Below, piece by piece: positions 40,025-48,696 of a DNA stretch of 64,000 bases (positions within the stretch are counted from its first letter, which is position 1; every line of letters starts with the position of its first letter). The DNA is from Sphingomonas radiodurans. Its GTDB lineage: Bacteria; Pseudomonadota; Alphaproteobacteria; Sphingomonadales; Sphingomonadaceae. Location: NCBI RefSeq assembly GCF_020866845.1, contig NZ_CP086594.1, positions 1,364,001 to 1,428,000 of the forward strand, given 5' to 3'. The position numbers and the translations under genes were made by a program. The notes beneath the pieces were generated by a model that was given only the letters and a program-made list of their open reading frames with translations, was not told where the DNA came from and made no database searches.

Positions 40025-42079
40025 TCAGGCCGCCATCATCTCCGCGATCTTGGCAGACAGCGCTTCGATTGCGAACGGCTTGGTGATCATCCCCATGCGC
40101 GTCCCCAGGAAGTCCGCCCGGATCGCCGCATTCTCCGCATAGCCGGTGACGAACAGCACCGGCAGCTCGGGCCGATGCTCACGCGCAATCTCCGCAAGCT
40201 GGCGGCCGTTCATGCCCGGCAGTCCCACGTCGGACACCAGCAGGTCGATGCGCCGCCCCGAGCGGATGATCGGCAGCGCTGCGTCCGCGTCACCCGCCTC
40301 GAGCGTCTTGTACTGCAGTTCCTCCAGCACCTCACGCACCAGCAGACGAACCGAGGGATCGTCCTCCACCAGGAGCACCGTCTCGCCACCACCTTCATGC
40401 GTGATCGCCTCGGCGGCGGGATCAGCCACAGCCGCATCCCCGTTGGCGACCGGCAGGTAGATCTTCACTGAAGTACCGACACCGACGTCACTATGGATCC
40501 GCACGTGCCCACCTGACTGGCGCGCGAATCCATAGACCATCGACAGGCCAAGCCCGGTGCCCTGCCCGGTCGGCTTGGTGGAGAAGAATGGCTCGAAAAC
40601 CTTCTCGATCATCTCCGGCGGCATGCCGACCCCGGTGTCTGACACCGCGAGGATGACGTATCGCCCCGGCGCCACGTCTGACTGCACGGCCGAATAGTCC
40701 TCGCTCAGGTCGGCGACTCTGGTCTCGATCGTAAGCTGGCCGCCGTTCGGCATCGCATCGCGCGCGTTGATGACCAGGTTCAGCAGCGCATTCTCGAGCT
40801 GGTTCGTATCCGCGACGGCGAGCGGCAGCCCGTCGCTCGGCACAACCCGCAGCGCAATGTTTTCGCGCACCGATTGCTGCAGCAGATCCTCCAGCCCGAG
40901 CGCGAGCGCATTCACGTCGACCGGCTTCGCATCGAGCGACTGGCGCCGCGAGAAGGCGAGCAGCCGTCCGGTCAGCGCGGCGGCGCGCTGCGCCGAAACG
41001 GCGGCTGCATCCATGAAGCGTTCGAGATCGTCGGTCCGCCCACTCGCCAACCGCCGCTTCATGATGTCCATCGCGCCGATCACGCCGGTCAACATGTTGT
41101 TGAAGTCGTGCGCGATGCCGCCCGTCAACTGCCCGACGGCCTCCATCTTCTGGCTCTGGCGAAGCGCCGCTTCGGCGGACGAGCGGATCTCCATCTCGGC
41201 CTTAAGCTCCGCGGTCCGCTCGGCCACGCGCCGGGCAAGCTCCTCCTCGATCTTCTTGCGATCGGTGATGTCCATCGCGAACACATGAAAGCCATCGACC
41301 GTGCCGTCCGCTGCGCGACGCGGCAGATACCGAATCTCGGCATCCCGCCGGCGGCCGTCTCGGTGGGGCATGGCGCGTTCGATATGCACCGGCTCTCCCG
41401 CAAGCGCGCGCGTGATCTCGGCCTCTCGGACGGCAAAGGCATCTTCACCTAGCACGTCGCGCACATGCCGCCCTACAACTTGGCTGGGCGTAAGATAGAA
41501 CCAGTCCTCATAGGCACGGTTGGCAAAGCGATAGCGACCGTCGCGACCGACGAAGCCGATGATCATCGGCAAGGTATCCGCAACAACGCGCAGTTCCGCT
41601 TCGCTCGCGGCCAGCGCGGCGCGACTCCGCTCCAGCTCCACCATACGATCGCGCGTTTCGAACTGGCGCTGTCGTGCCCGCATCGCCGATGCGGTAGCGC
41701 TGATCAGTGATGCCAATCCGAGCGGCCGCTCGAGCACGATCGTGTTGCCGGTAAGATCGAGCAATTTTGCGCGCAACGCATCCGACGAGCTGCGCTCGCC
41801 ACGCTGGCGAGCGGCGAGCAGGATGAACGGCACGTCCGACCAACTCGGCTGCGCCGCCAGCCGAGCCCGCAGCGTATCGATCCCTGCGCCAAGCGCCTCT
41901 TCGGTCAGCATGACAACGCCGACCTCGTCGTCCAATGCCGCCGCAACTGCTTCCAGCCCCGCGCAATCGTGCGCATCATAATGCTGCTCGCGAAGCAGGC
42001 GTACGACCGACTCGGCGTCCCGGCCGTAGGGCGCGGCGACGAGCACCTTCCGGCCTTCGGCGGCGTCCTTATTCGGCAA
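40025..42079 (-). CDS. Hybrid sensor histidine kinase / response regulator with PAS domain
   Basis: A 684-residue cytoplasmic kinase without membrane segments. Order: a receiver-like N-terminal domain (about 10-130), a PAS domain with its C-terminal motif (about 155-285, including [13 protein letters not shown]), a coiled linker, a dimerisation domain with the phosphorylated His324 in GIAHDFNN, an ATPase domain with [20 protein letters not shown] and [12 protein letters not shown], and a C-terminal receiver with Asp617 in [12 protein letters not shown]. The HDFNN motif is typical of HWE-unlike, NtrB-like kinases. Its start overlaps the end of the KaiC-like gene by 11 bases, so the two are co-expressed. 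The input is cytoplasmic and may depend on the KaiC-like partner. No separate output regulator is seen beside it. Confidence 0.92.
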   Translation of the reverse strand: MPNKDAAEGRKVLVAAPYGRDAESVVRLLREQHYDAHDCAGLEAVAAALDDEVGVVMLTEEALGAGIDTLRARLAAQPSWSDVPFILLAARQRGERSSSDALRAKLLDLTGNTIVLERPLGLASLISATASAMRARQRQFETRDRMVELERSRAALAASEAELRVVADTLPMIIGFVGRDGRYRFANRAYEDWFYLTPSQVVGRHVRDVLGEDAFAVREAEITRALAGEPVHIERAMPHRDGRRRDAEIRYLPRRAADGTVDGFHVFAMDITDRKKIEEELARRVAERTAELKAEMEIRSSAEAALRQSQKMEAVGQLTGGIAHDFNNMLTGVIGAMDIMKRRLASGRTDDLERFMDAAAVSAQRAAALTGRLLAFSRRQSLDAKPVDVNALALGLEDLLQQSVRENIALRVVPSDGLPLAVADTNQLENALLNLVINARDAMPNGGQLTIETRVADLSEDYSAVQSDVAPGRYVILAVSDTGVGMPPEMIEKVFEPFFSTKPTGQGTGLGLSMVYGFARQSGGHVRIHSDVGVGTSVKIYLPVANGDAAVADPAAEAITHEGGGETVLLVEDDPSVRLLVREVLEELQYKTLEAGDADAALPIIRSGRRIDLLVSDVGLPGMNGRQLAEIAREHRPELPVLFVTGYAENAAIRADFLGTRMGMITKPFAIEALSAKIAEMMAA

Positions 42080-43568
42080 CGAACCGGTCTTCCATCAACG
42101 GCGCCCGATCGCCGGTATATTCAGGCGTACCGGTCAGGACGCCGCGGAAGGCCACCAGCGGCTCGCCGACGCGCAGGCCTTCTGCATCAATGCGGAATTC
42201 CCGAATCGCATCCTCATGCGGCCCAGCGCGGTTTTTCAGCACGGAGATCGCCTTGCGGATCCGGCCCTCCGCCTCGAAGAAGCGCAGCAGCAATACCGCA
42301 TCGGCGATGTAGGAGATGTTGAGATTGGTCGGCATCGTTCCCAACAGGCCCTGCTGCGGGTTGACGATGAAGGTCACGACTCCCTGCTGGTTAAGGTACG
42401 ACAAGAGCTCGTGGAGCTGCAGGATCAGTTGCTGCTCCTGCGGCATCGCGGCGAGATAGCCGTTGAGGCTGTCGATCACGATCATCCGCGCGCCGCGACT
42501 TTCCACCTGATCGCGCACTCGCTGCGTGAACTCTCCCGGCGACAGTTCAGCCGGATCGACCTGCTCGACGACGAGGCAGCCGGAGTCGATGTGCTTCTGG
42601 AGGTCGAGGTTGAAGGCAGCAGCCCTGGCCAGCAGCGTGCCGATCCGTTCGTCGAATTCATAGATGACGGATGGCTCGCCGCGCTCGCAGGCTGCGTGAA
42701 GATACTGCAATGTGATGGTGGTCTTGCCCGTTCCCGCAGGACCCGTGACCAACGTGCAAGTTCCGCGCAGCGGCCCACCACCGAGCAAACGGTCGATCTC
42801 GACCACACCACTCGCCACCGGATCTCCAATGAAGGGGGCGTGATGGTCGGACGCGACCAGGCGCGGATAAATGTCGAGACCGCCCTTGCGGATGTTGAAA
42901 TCGTGGAAGCCAGCAACGAAGTCGATGCCGCGCAGCTTCTGAACCTGCAGGCGCCGGCGCGCAGCGCCGAAGTCGAGCGTCAAGCGCTCCAGCGTGATGA
43001 CGCCGTGACACAGGCTGTGCAACTGCGTGTCCGAACCTTCCTTAGAGGCTGTAAGATCGTCCACCAGCAGCACAGTCGTTTTCCGCCCCGCGAAGAACTG
43101 CTTCATCGCCAGCACTTGCCGCCGGTAGCGCAACGAATCCTGCGCCAGCAGGCGTAATTCGGACAGGCTATCGAACACGACCCGGCGTGGCTGCACACGC
43201 TCAACTTCGGCTTCGATCAGTCGGATCGTCTCGCTGAGTTCCATCTCCCAGGGATACAGAATTGACTGCTGTCGGCCTTCGCTCAGCACTTCTTCGGCGG
43301 CGTTGAGCTCGAACACATCGAAGTCGTCGATGCTCCAGCCGTGCGAGGCCGCCACGACGGCCAGCTCTTCGCGCGTTTCCGATAACGTGATGTAGAGCGC
43401 TTTCTCGCCACGCCGGACGCTCTCGCGCAGGAACTGCAGCCCGAGCGTGGTCTTCCCCGATCCGGGCGCGCCTTCCAGAAGATATAGGCGATGTGCGGGC
43501 AGCCCGCCGTGCAATATACGATCGAGACCGTGATTGCCGAACGGCAGCTGAGCAGCTTCTTCCATCAA
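42069..43568 (-). CDS. Two-domain KaiC-like ATPase
   Basis: A 499-residue protein with two RecA-like KaiC domains. Walker A motifs are GAPGSGKT at 33-40 and GPAGTGKT at 276-283; Walker B strands are VVFDSLSEL and MIVIDSLNGYL. Glutamate clusters lie after the second strand of each domain (SETREE, YEFDER). Aligned by eye to cyanobacterial KaiC, the phosphorylation segment reads PTNLNISY: Thr426 and Ser431 positions are kept (Thr414, Ser419) and Thr432 is Tyr420. It has no KaiA or KaiB gene beside it. It overlaps the hybrid kinase gene by 11 bases, a pairing seen in other proteobacteria, where it probably acts as a sensory ATPase switch. The 150 bases upstream are promoter region. Confidence 0.92.
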   Translation of the reverse strand: MMEEAAQLPFGNHGLDRILHGGLPAHRLYLLEGAPGSGKTTLGLQFLRESVRRGEKALYITLSETREELAVVAASHGWSIDDFDVFELNAAEEVLSEGRQQSILYPWEMELSETIRLIEAEVERVQPRRVVFDSLSELRLLAQDSLRYRRQVLAMKQFFAGRKTTVLLVDDLTASKEGSDTQLHSLCHGVITLERLTLDFGAARRRLQVQKLRGIDFVAGFHDFNIRKGGLDIYPRLVASDHHAPFIGDPVASGVVEIDRLLGGGPLRGTCTLVTGPAGTGKTTITLQYLHAACERGEPSVIYEFDERIGTLLARAAAFNLDLQKHIDSGCLVVEQVDPAELSPGEFTQRVRDQVESRGARMIVIDSLNGYLAAMPQEQQLILQLHELLSYLNQQGVVTFIVNPQQGLLGTMPTNLNISYIADAVLLLRFFEAEGRIRKAISVLKNRAGPHEDAIREFRIDAEGLRVGEPLVAFRGVLTGTPEYTGDRAPLMEDRFVAE

Positions 43569-43693
43569 TTAGAATCCAGATGCCCTGTACCGTACTGGCG
43601 GGGTCGCTCCCCCTCCTAACGCCGACAACCATGCATTAACAACATGAAGCAGTTTTCGATCCGTCAGCGGGCAGCGCCGCGACCCTGTTCTCA

Positions 43694-43714
43694 CGCCCCT
43701 TGTGATCCGGGGCG
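43694..43714. terminator. Hairpin after the DUF1203 gene
   Basis: A 6-base GC stem (CGCCCC with GGGGCG) and a 9-base loop lie 7 bases after the minus-strand stop at 43721. There is no T-run, so termination would be partial or factor dependent. The remainder of the gap to 43569 is taken as the KaiC promoter region. Confidence 0.4.
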
Positions 43715-43720
43715 ATCAGT

Positions 43721-44185
43721 TCAAGCAATGCGGTCCACGCGCGCGGCGTAGCAGCCAAAGCGCGCATAATGCGCGTGGAGGTACGCCGCCCCCGGCAGAT
43801 TCAACAGCGCGTCGATGGTTGATGCTGCGTCAGCGCCTTCGACCACGCCGGCATCGAGAATGTTTCCTTTAGCGTCGAAGGCCCGCAGCGACAGGAGGCG
43901 CATGGCGAGCGCCGGTGGGATCTCTCCCGGTGCCGGTCGCGCCTCGATTGCCTGCTCCCGCACGAAGATCGCGTGGCTCGCCCGATAAGGCGTCGCTGCA
44001 GGTTGATGGACGTGGTTGATCAGCAGCAAGCGCTCACCCGGCTTCGCATCGATCAGGCTGACACGGCACGGCGCGCCCGGCTGGTCGATCATCAGCCGTG
44101 CGTGGCGGGCGGTGAGCGCTTCCTCGTCGAGCGCGAACAGACCGGCAAACGTCGCATAGGGCAGTCCGGAAATTTGAAACGGCAT
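43721..44185 (-). CDS. DUF1203-family protein
   Basis: A 154-residue protein of the DUF1203 family, recognised from the N-terminus (FQISGLPYATFAGLFALDEEAL), the central LIDAKPGERLLLINHVHQ, PYRASHAIFVRE and the C-terminal ARFGCYAARVDRI. The central stretch resembles a beta-rich fold with a His-x-His pair, but no activity is established for the family. AAAGGA precedes the ATG. It lies just after SURF1 on the same strand with 31 bases between, and may be carried along with the oxidase assembly genes. I do not assign a function. Confidence 0.8.
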   Translation of the reverse strand: MPFQISGLPYATFAGLFALDEEALTARHARLMIDQPGAPCRVSLIDAKPGERLLLINHVHQPAATPYRASHAIFVREQAIEARPAPGEIPPALAMRLLSLRAFDAKGNILDAGVVEGADAASTIDALLNLPGAAYLHAHYARFGCYAARVDRIA

Positions 44186-44216
44186 GGCGGCATCCTTTCG
44201 CCGACCCTAATGCGCA

Positions 44217-44846
44217 TTACCCGCGAGCGGCGCGCCCCGATCCTTGCGGCCGAACTCGGCGACGCAGCGCCAACATGTAGATTACCGCGGCAACGGCGGC
44301 GAAGAAGAACCATTGGCCAGCGTAGGCGAGGTGGTTGTTCGGCACGAGCCCGATGTCCGGTCGCCTGTTCGGCGCTAGCCCTTCTGGCGAGCGATCTGCA
44401 ACCAGCAGCATTTGCCGGGGTATGCGGGTGAAGAAACGCGCGCCGAGCGGCGTCGCGTCGGGCGCATGGCTGATCCAGCCGCTCACCAGCCCCCCGGTCC
44501 ATGCCGCCTGCTTTGCCGGGTCGGGCGTGGTGCCGAGCTGCACTTGCACTGGCGGCGCTCCGGCCGAGGTACGGCACACCGCGATTAGTCGGTATCCGGC
44601 ACCCCCCGCTCCAGCGCGCGTGATCGTCTCGACCTGCCGGCACTCTGCGAAGCTGCGGCGGAACAGCAGGCTGTCGTCGGGCGCGCGCGGAAAGGCAATC
44701 GGCGGCCGAGACGGGTTGGCAGCGAGCTGGGCGAGCTGCGCTTCCTTCTCCGGCAGCCGGATCAGCAGCTGCCAAAGGCCAAGCGCGATCATCGCCGCGA
44801 TCGCCAGGCCCGCCACGATCGTGGGTAGAATCGGGACCCGCCTCAC
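44217..44846 (-). CDS. SURF1-family cytochrome oxidase assembly protein
   Basis: A 209-residue protein with a transmembrane helix at each end (ILPTIVAGLAIAAMIALGLW and YAGQWFFFAAVAAVIYMLAL) and a periplasmic middle domain, the SURF1 layout. Family motifs are ALGLWQL near the start and GLVSGWISHAP with NNHLAYAGQWF at the end. It helps insert heme a into subunit I of aa3 oxidase. The GTG start at 44846 overlaps the DUF983 stop by 4 bases (GTGA). The longer frame upstream to 44972 is out of frame with DUF983 and is not needed. It ends the oxidase assembly run. Confidence 0.9.
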   Translation of the reverse strand: MRRVPILPTIVAGLAIAAMIALGLWQLLIRLPEKEAQLAQLAANPSRPPIAFPRAPDDSLLFRRSFAECRQVETITRAGAGGAGYRLIAVCRTSAGAPPVQVQLGTTPDPAKQAAWTGGLVSGWISHAPDATPLGARFFTRIPRQMLLVADRSPEGLAPNRRPDIGLVPNNHLAYAGQWFFFAAVAAVIYMLALRRRVRPQGSGRAARG

Positions 44847-45226
44847 TGGCGCGGACGCCCTTCTTCGGCTTGGTTGCGATACTCTAGCGCGAGCAGCCAG
44901 CCCTTCGCGATCCGAAGACTCGCCACGACGCCGACGAACGACACCGGCGTCCAGATCAGCATGTGCAGCCACAAGGGCGGCGACAGCGTAAGCTCCAGCG
45001 CGATGGCCCCGATCACGATGATCGTGCCCAGGATCAGCGTTAGGAACGCCGCCGGCCCGTCACCCACGTTGAACGAGGAGAAATCGAGGCCGCACGCGCT
45101 GCACCGCTCGGCGTAGCGAATCCAGCTCGCGAACAGCGTTGGTGCGCCGCAGCGCGGGCAGAGCCCCTTCAACCCGCAGGCGAGCGGGGGCGGCTCGCCT
45201 AAAGCCGCGCCCTGCTCGTCAGCCAC
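44843..45226 (-). CDS. DUF983-family membrane protein
   Basis: A 127-residue protein with two Cys pairs near the N-terminus (CPRCG and CSACG, zinc-ribbon-like) and two transmembrane helices (LTLILGTIIVIGAIALEL and LHMLIWTPVSFVGVVASL). This is the DUF983 pattern, and in many alphaproteobacteria the gene follows cytochrome oxidase subunit III, as here. A role in oxidase assembly is inferred from that context. It follows subunit III by 18 bases and overlaps SURF1 by 4. Confidence 0.9.
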   Translation of the reverse strand: MADEQGAALGEPPPLACGLKGLCPRCGAPTLFASWIRYAERCSACGLDFSSFNVGDGPAAFLTLILGTIIVIGAIALELTLSPPLWLHMLIWTPVSFVGVVASLRIAKGWLLALEYRNQAEEGRPRQ

Positions 45227-45244
45227 GGGTGTCAGTCACTCGGA

Positions 45245-46168
45245 TCAGCCCCCGTGGATCGGCGCGCCCCAGCCGCCCCAGACATAGACGGTGACGAACA
45301 GGAACAGCCACACCACGTCGACGAAGTGCCAATACCAGGCCGCCGCCTCGAAGCCGAAGTGCTGCTTGGGCGTAAAGTCGCCCTTGTAGGCGCGCACGAG
45401 GCAGACGATCAGGAAGATCGTGCCGACCAGCACGTGAAAGCCATGGAAGCCGGTCGCCATGAAGAACGACGCGCCATAGTTGTTGCCCTTGAACGGGAAC
45501 GGCGCGTGCGCATACTCATACGCTTGGATCGCCGTAAACACCGCGCCGAGCGCGACCGTCAGCCACAGCCCCTTGAGCACGCCGTCGCGGTCACCCACGC
45601 CGATCAAGCCCCATAGCCCGCGCTTTTCGCCGCCACGCTGATTGTGGATCAGCGAATGGTGCGCCCATGTCACCGTCGTCCCCGAGCACAGCAGGATCAG
45701 CGTGTTGAGCAGCGGCAGCTCGAAAGCATTGATCACCTCGAGGCCCTTGGGCGGCCATTGCGCCACCAGCGCCGCACCTTCGGTCGCCCGCTCAACCGCA
45801 CCATCGACGAAGCTGATCGCATCGGGGAACAGCGCGAAATCGAAAAACGCCCAGAACCAGCCGACGAAGAACATCACTTCGGACGCGATGAACAGGATCA
45901 TGCCGTAGCGGAAATGCAGCTGCACCACCGGCGTATGATCGCCGGCATGAGCTTCCTTGATCACGTTGCGCCACCAGCTGAACATGCACAGCAGCACCGC
46001 GGAAAGCCCGGCGAAGAACAGGATTCCGCCGCCGTTAGGCTTGCCGACATGCCCGCCGTGCATCCACATGATGCCGCCGGCGGCCATCGCCAGCGCCGAG
46101 AAGGAGCTGACCAGCGGCCAGATATCGGGCGGAAGGATATGATATTGGTGGTTCTTGGCGCCGGCCAT
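45245..46168 (-). CDS. ctaE: Cytochrome c oxidase subunit III
   Basis: A 307-residue protein with seven predicted helices. Typical blocks are HQYHILPPDIWPLVSSF, RYGMILFIASEVMFFVGWFWAFF with the conserved Glu, TWAHHSLIH and GFHGFHVLVGTIFLIVCLVR, and the end AAWYWHFVDVVWLFLFVTVYVWGG. It belongs to the aa3-type oxidase and stabilises proton uptake through subunit I. It follows ctaG by 35 bases and precedes DUF983. The subunit I and II genes are not in this cluster. Confidence 0.95.
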   Translation of the reverse strand: MAGAKNHQYHILPPDIWPLVSSFSALAMAAGGIMWMHGGHVGKPNGGGILFFAGLSAVLLCMFSWWRNVIKEAHAGDHTPVVQLHFRYGMILFIASEVMFFVGWFWAFFDFALFPDAISFVDGAVERATEGAALVAQWPPKGLEVINAFELPLLNTLILLCSGTTVTWAHHSLIHNQRGGEKRGLWGLIGVGDRDGVLKGLWLTVALGAVFTAIQAYEYAHAPFPFKGNNYGASFFMATGFHGFHVLVGTIFLIVCLVRAYKGDFTPKQHFGFEAAAWYWHFVDVVWLFLFVTVYVWGGWGAPIHGG

Positions 46169-46203
46169 CTGGCTATCCCTGTTGGTACGCGTTCGGGGAC
46201 CGC

Positions 46204-46752
46204 TTAGCTTGAGGCTTTGCCGGAATCCACCGGGTAAAACGTATAGCTGAGCGTGATCGTGTCGATGTCGCGTGCGTCAGGGTCGTCGAGGATCTTGGGA
46301 TCGACGAAATAAATCACCGGCATCCGCATCGTCTCGCCGGGCTTCAGCGTCTGCTGGGTGAAGCAGAAACACTCGATCTTGGTAAAATATTTCCCCGCCT
46401 GCGCCGGCGTCACGTTGAACGTCGCGGTGCCGGTGATCGGCTTGTCAGCGCTATTGGTCGCGGTGAAAAAAGCCACCGAGCGCGCGCCGATCGCGACCGT
46501 CTGGTTCGCCTGTTCGGGGGCGAAGCGCCACGGCAGCTTTGCGTTGGTATTGGCGTCGAAATCGACCTGCACTTGCCCGCCCGCGACCGCACCCGGCGCC
46601 GCTAGCCCGCGCTGCGTAGTACCGTTCAGCCCGGTGACCTGGCAGAACAGGCGATAGAGCGGCACGCTGGCGAACGCGAGGCCGGTCATGAAGCAGATCC
46701 CGAGCACGGCCAGCGTCGCCGTGCGCATCTTGCCCGAGAAGACGCGGATCAC
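46204..46752 (-). CDS. ctaG: Cytochrome c oxidase assembly protein CtaG/Cox11
   Basis: A 182-residue protein with one N-terminal transmembrane helix (TLAVLGICFMTGLAFASVPLYRLFC) and a periplasmic immunoglobulin-like domain. The copper-binding motif ECFCFTQQTLKPGE is present, as is the Cys in LFCQVTGLNGT. It delivers copper to the CuB site of subunit I. Its ATG overlaps the stop of the small upstream gene by 4 bases. Length and motifs match the family. Confidence 0.95.
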   Translation of the reverse strand: MIRVFSGKMRTATLAVLGICFMTGLAFASVPLYRLFCQVTGLNGTTQRGLAAPGAVAGGQVQVDFDANTNAKLPWRFAPEQANQTVAIGARSVAFFTATNSADKPITGTATFNVTPAQAGKYFTKIECFCFTQQTLKPGETMRMPVIYFVDPKILDDPDARDIDTITLSYTFYPVDSGKASS

Positions 46753-46889
46753 GTGTGCACAATGCCCAGCTGGATCTTCACGATCGAAATCGCGAACACC
46801 AGGATCACGAAGGCGCCCAGCAGCGCCGCCATCACGAGCGCACGGCTTTTTTGACGCTGCCGGATCAAGTCTTGGTCGTTGTTCATCAT
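46749..46889 (-). CDS. Small CoxF-like membrane protein
   Basis: A 46-residue protein starting [17 protein letters not shown] and containing one transmembrane helix ([20 protein letters not shown]). Both ends overlap neighbours by 4 bases (ctaB stop, ctaG start), strong evidence that it is translated. In alphaproteobacteria a short single-helix gene of this kind sits between ctaB and ctaG and is called CoxF-like. It may help oxidase assembly; no activity is known from the sequence. It is too short for many gene finders. The longer open frame upstream to 47381 is a shadow of ctaB. Confidence 0.8.
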   Translation of the reverse strand: MMNNDQDLIRQRQKSRALVMAALLGAFVILVFAISIVKIQLGIVHT

Positions 46890-47785
46890 GCTACCCATCG
46901 ATCGACGACCAGCGCGCCGAACACCACGAACAGATATAGGATCGAATATTTGAATAGCGCCTTTTCCGGCAGCATTTTGTCGCCATCGGTGGTCGTGCGC
47001 ACCGCGACGCGTAGCGCCAGCAGCGCGAACCAGCCCGTCGTAAGGATCGACACCGCGCCGTAGACTGGCCCAGCCAGCCCGAGCGGCCAAGGCGCAATCG
47101 CAACGAATGCCATCGGGATCGTGTAGAGCCCGATCTGTTGCCGCGTCACCTTCTCGCCGGCGACTACCGGCAGCATCGGCACGCCGGCATTGGCGTAATC
47201 GATCTTCACGAACAGCGCGAGCGCCCAGAAGTGCGGCGGCGTCCACAAGAAGACGAGCAGGAACAGCAGCACCGGCAATAGCGCCAATTGGCCCGTCGCC
47301 GCGGCCCAGCCGATCAACGGCGGAAACGCACCCGCCGCGCCACCGATCACGATGTTCTGCGGCGTGCGGCGCTTCAGCCACACGGTATAGATCAGCACGT
47401 AGAACAGGATCGAAATCGCGAGGATCGCCGCCGCCGCGATGTTCAGCGCCAGCCCCATGAGGATGACCGAAAACACCCCGAGCCCAACGCCGAAGTGCAG
47501 CGCCGCCTGCCGATCCATCCGCCCTGCTGGCAGTGGACGCTGCGCGGTGCGCTTCATCACCGCATCGATGTCCGACTCATACCATTGGTTCAGCGCACCC
47601 GCCGCGCCGGCCGCAACCGCGATACACAGGATTGCGGTAAATCCGAGCACGGGATGGAGCGACACTGGCGCCACAAGCATGCCACACAGCGCGGTGTACA
47701 CGACGAGTGTCATCACCCGCGGCTTGGTGAGCGCGAGAAAATCCCGCCAGTCGGCGGGCGGCAATAAGGGAGCTGCAGGGGTCAT
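46886..47785 (-). CDS. ctaB: Protoheme IX farnesyltransferase (heme O synthase)
   Basis: A 299-residue membrane prenyltransferase with about nine helices. The two Asp-rich motifs are [21 protein letters not shown] (N-x3-D-x2-D) and the region [15 protein letters not shown]. It attaches a farnesyl group to heme b for aa3-type oxidases. ATG 47785 is used, but an in-frame ATG at 47809 would add 8 residues, and neither has a convincing ribosome binding site. It opens the run ctaB, CoxF-like, ctaG, subunit III, DUF983, SURF1. In relatives subunits II and I usually precede ctaB; here a nitroreductase does. Confidence 0.93.
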   Translation of the reverse strand: MTPAAPLLPPADWRDFLALTKPRVMTLVVYTALCGMLVAPVSLHPVLGFTAILCIAVAAGAAGALNQWYESDIDAVMKRTAQRPLPAGRMDRQAALHFGVGLGVFSVILMGLALNIAAAAILAISILFYVLIYTVWLKRRTPQNIVIGGAAGAFPPLIGWAAATGQLALLPVLLFLLVFLWTPPHFWALALFVKIDYANAGVPMLPVVAGEKVTRQQIGLYTIPMAFVAIAPWPLGLAGPVYGAVSILTTGWFALLALRVAVRTTTDGDKMLPEKALFKYSILYLFVVFGALVVDRWVA

Positions 47786-47826
47786 TTGAGGCCCGCGCCA
47801 TACGCGCATGTGGGGCTGGGGGGAAG

Positions 47827-47842
47827 GGTTGGAGGACCAACC
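47827..47842. terminator. Hairpin between the nitroreductase and ctaB
   Basis: GGTTGG, AGGA, CCAACC forms a 6-base perfect stem, and the right arm can also pair with GGTTGG at 47845-47850. It lies 40 bases after the minus-strand nitroreductase stop at 47882 and could separate that gene from ctaB. No T-run follows. Confidence 0.4.
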
Positions 47843-47881
47843 TTGGTTGGGCGCCCAGCCTCCCCTCCCGGTCGTGTCGAA

Positions 47882-48580
47882 TTAGTCGTGCAGCACATGA
47901 TCCCGATCGCGCACTGTCCGCGCCGCGTTCGCCGGGTGCGCCGCGTCCTCATAGCCAAAGGCGATGCCGAACAGCAGCTTCTGATCGTCCCCCACCCCCA
48001 GCTCGCGATGCACGATCTCGGCATGATGGCTCAGCGCGCCTTGCGCACACGAGGCGAGACCATTGGCGGTCAGCGCCAGCATGAACGACTGCGCATACAT
48101 CCCGCAATCCGCCGCCTCGCGCATCCCCGCCCACGCCGGGATGAAGAGGAACATCGCGTGCGGCGCATCGAAGAAGAGGAAGTTGCGCAGGAACGACTCG
48201 GTCCGCGCCGCCACATCCTCGCGCGCCACGTTCGTCGCCGCGAACAGCGATTTCGCGGCGTCGATCTGCCGCCCGCGATAATGGCCCGGGTATGCGCCGG
48301 TCAGAGGAAAGTCCGGCGTCATCTTGGTGCCGCTCTTCGCAGCATCGTGCAGCACGGTCCGCATCCGCTCGGCCGCACCGCCCGAAACCACGTGCGCCGT
48401 CCACGGCTGGACGTTGCAGTTCGACGGCGCAAGCTGCGCCATGTCGAGCACGCGCTCAAGCAGTGCCGCGGGCACCGGATCGGGCTTGAACCCGCGCACC
48501 GAACGCCGCTCGCGCAGCAGGTCGTAAAGTACGTCGCTGTCGTCGCGGCTCACCTGATCGATCGCTGCCGTCGCCTGCAT
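47882..48580 (-). CDS. Nitroreductase-family FMN oxidoreductase
   Basis: A 232-residue flavoprotein of the nitroreductase family. The FMN phosphate contact RERRSVRGFKPDPVP opens the domain, followed by MAQLAPSNCNVQPWTAHVV; the C-terminal half has MYAQSFMLALTANGLASCAQGAL and LFGIAFGYEDA. It reduces nitro groups, quinones or enones, or removes a group by flavin chemistry. GAGAGGA precedes ATG 48580; the ATG at 48652 would add 24 residues overlapping the promoter. It is divergent from the first amidohydrolase with 116 bases between starts, so it may belong with that unit. Confidence 0.9.
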   Translation of the reverse strand: MQATAAIDQVSRDDSDVLYDLLRERRSVRGFKPDPVPAALLERVLDMAQLAPSNCNVQPWTAHVVSGGAAERMRTVLHDAAKSGTKMTPDFPLTGAYPGHYRGRQIDAAKSLFAATNVAREDVAARTESFLRNFLFFDAPHAMFLFIPAWAGMREAADCGMYAQSFMLALTANGLASCAQGALSHHAEIVHRELGVGDDQKLLFGIAFGYEDAAHPANAARTVRDRDHVLHD

Positions 48581-48696
48581 ATCTATTCCTCTCTCGTATT
48601 CTGTATGGAGAATGTTGTTCTTCCACGCGAATAAACCTTGCCTCACCCGCACGTCGAAGTCACCGTCGCCCCAAATAAATCATGGGAGAGGGCGTC

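Noticed and set aside
40025-43568. Full circadian clock locus
   Set aside because: KaiA and KaiB genes are absent around the KaiC-like gene, so only a KaiC-type ATPase with a kinase can be claimed.
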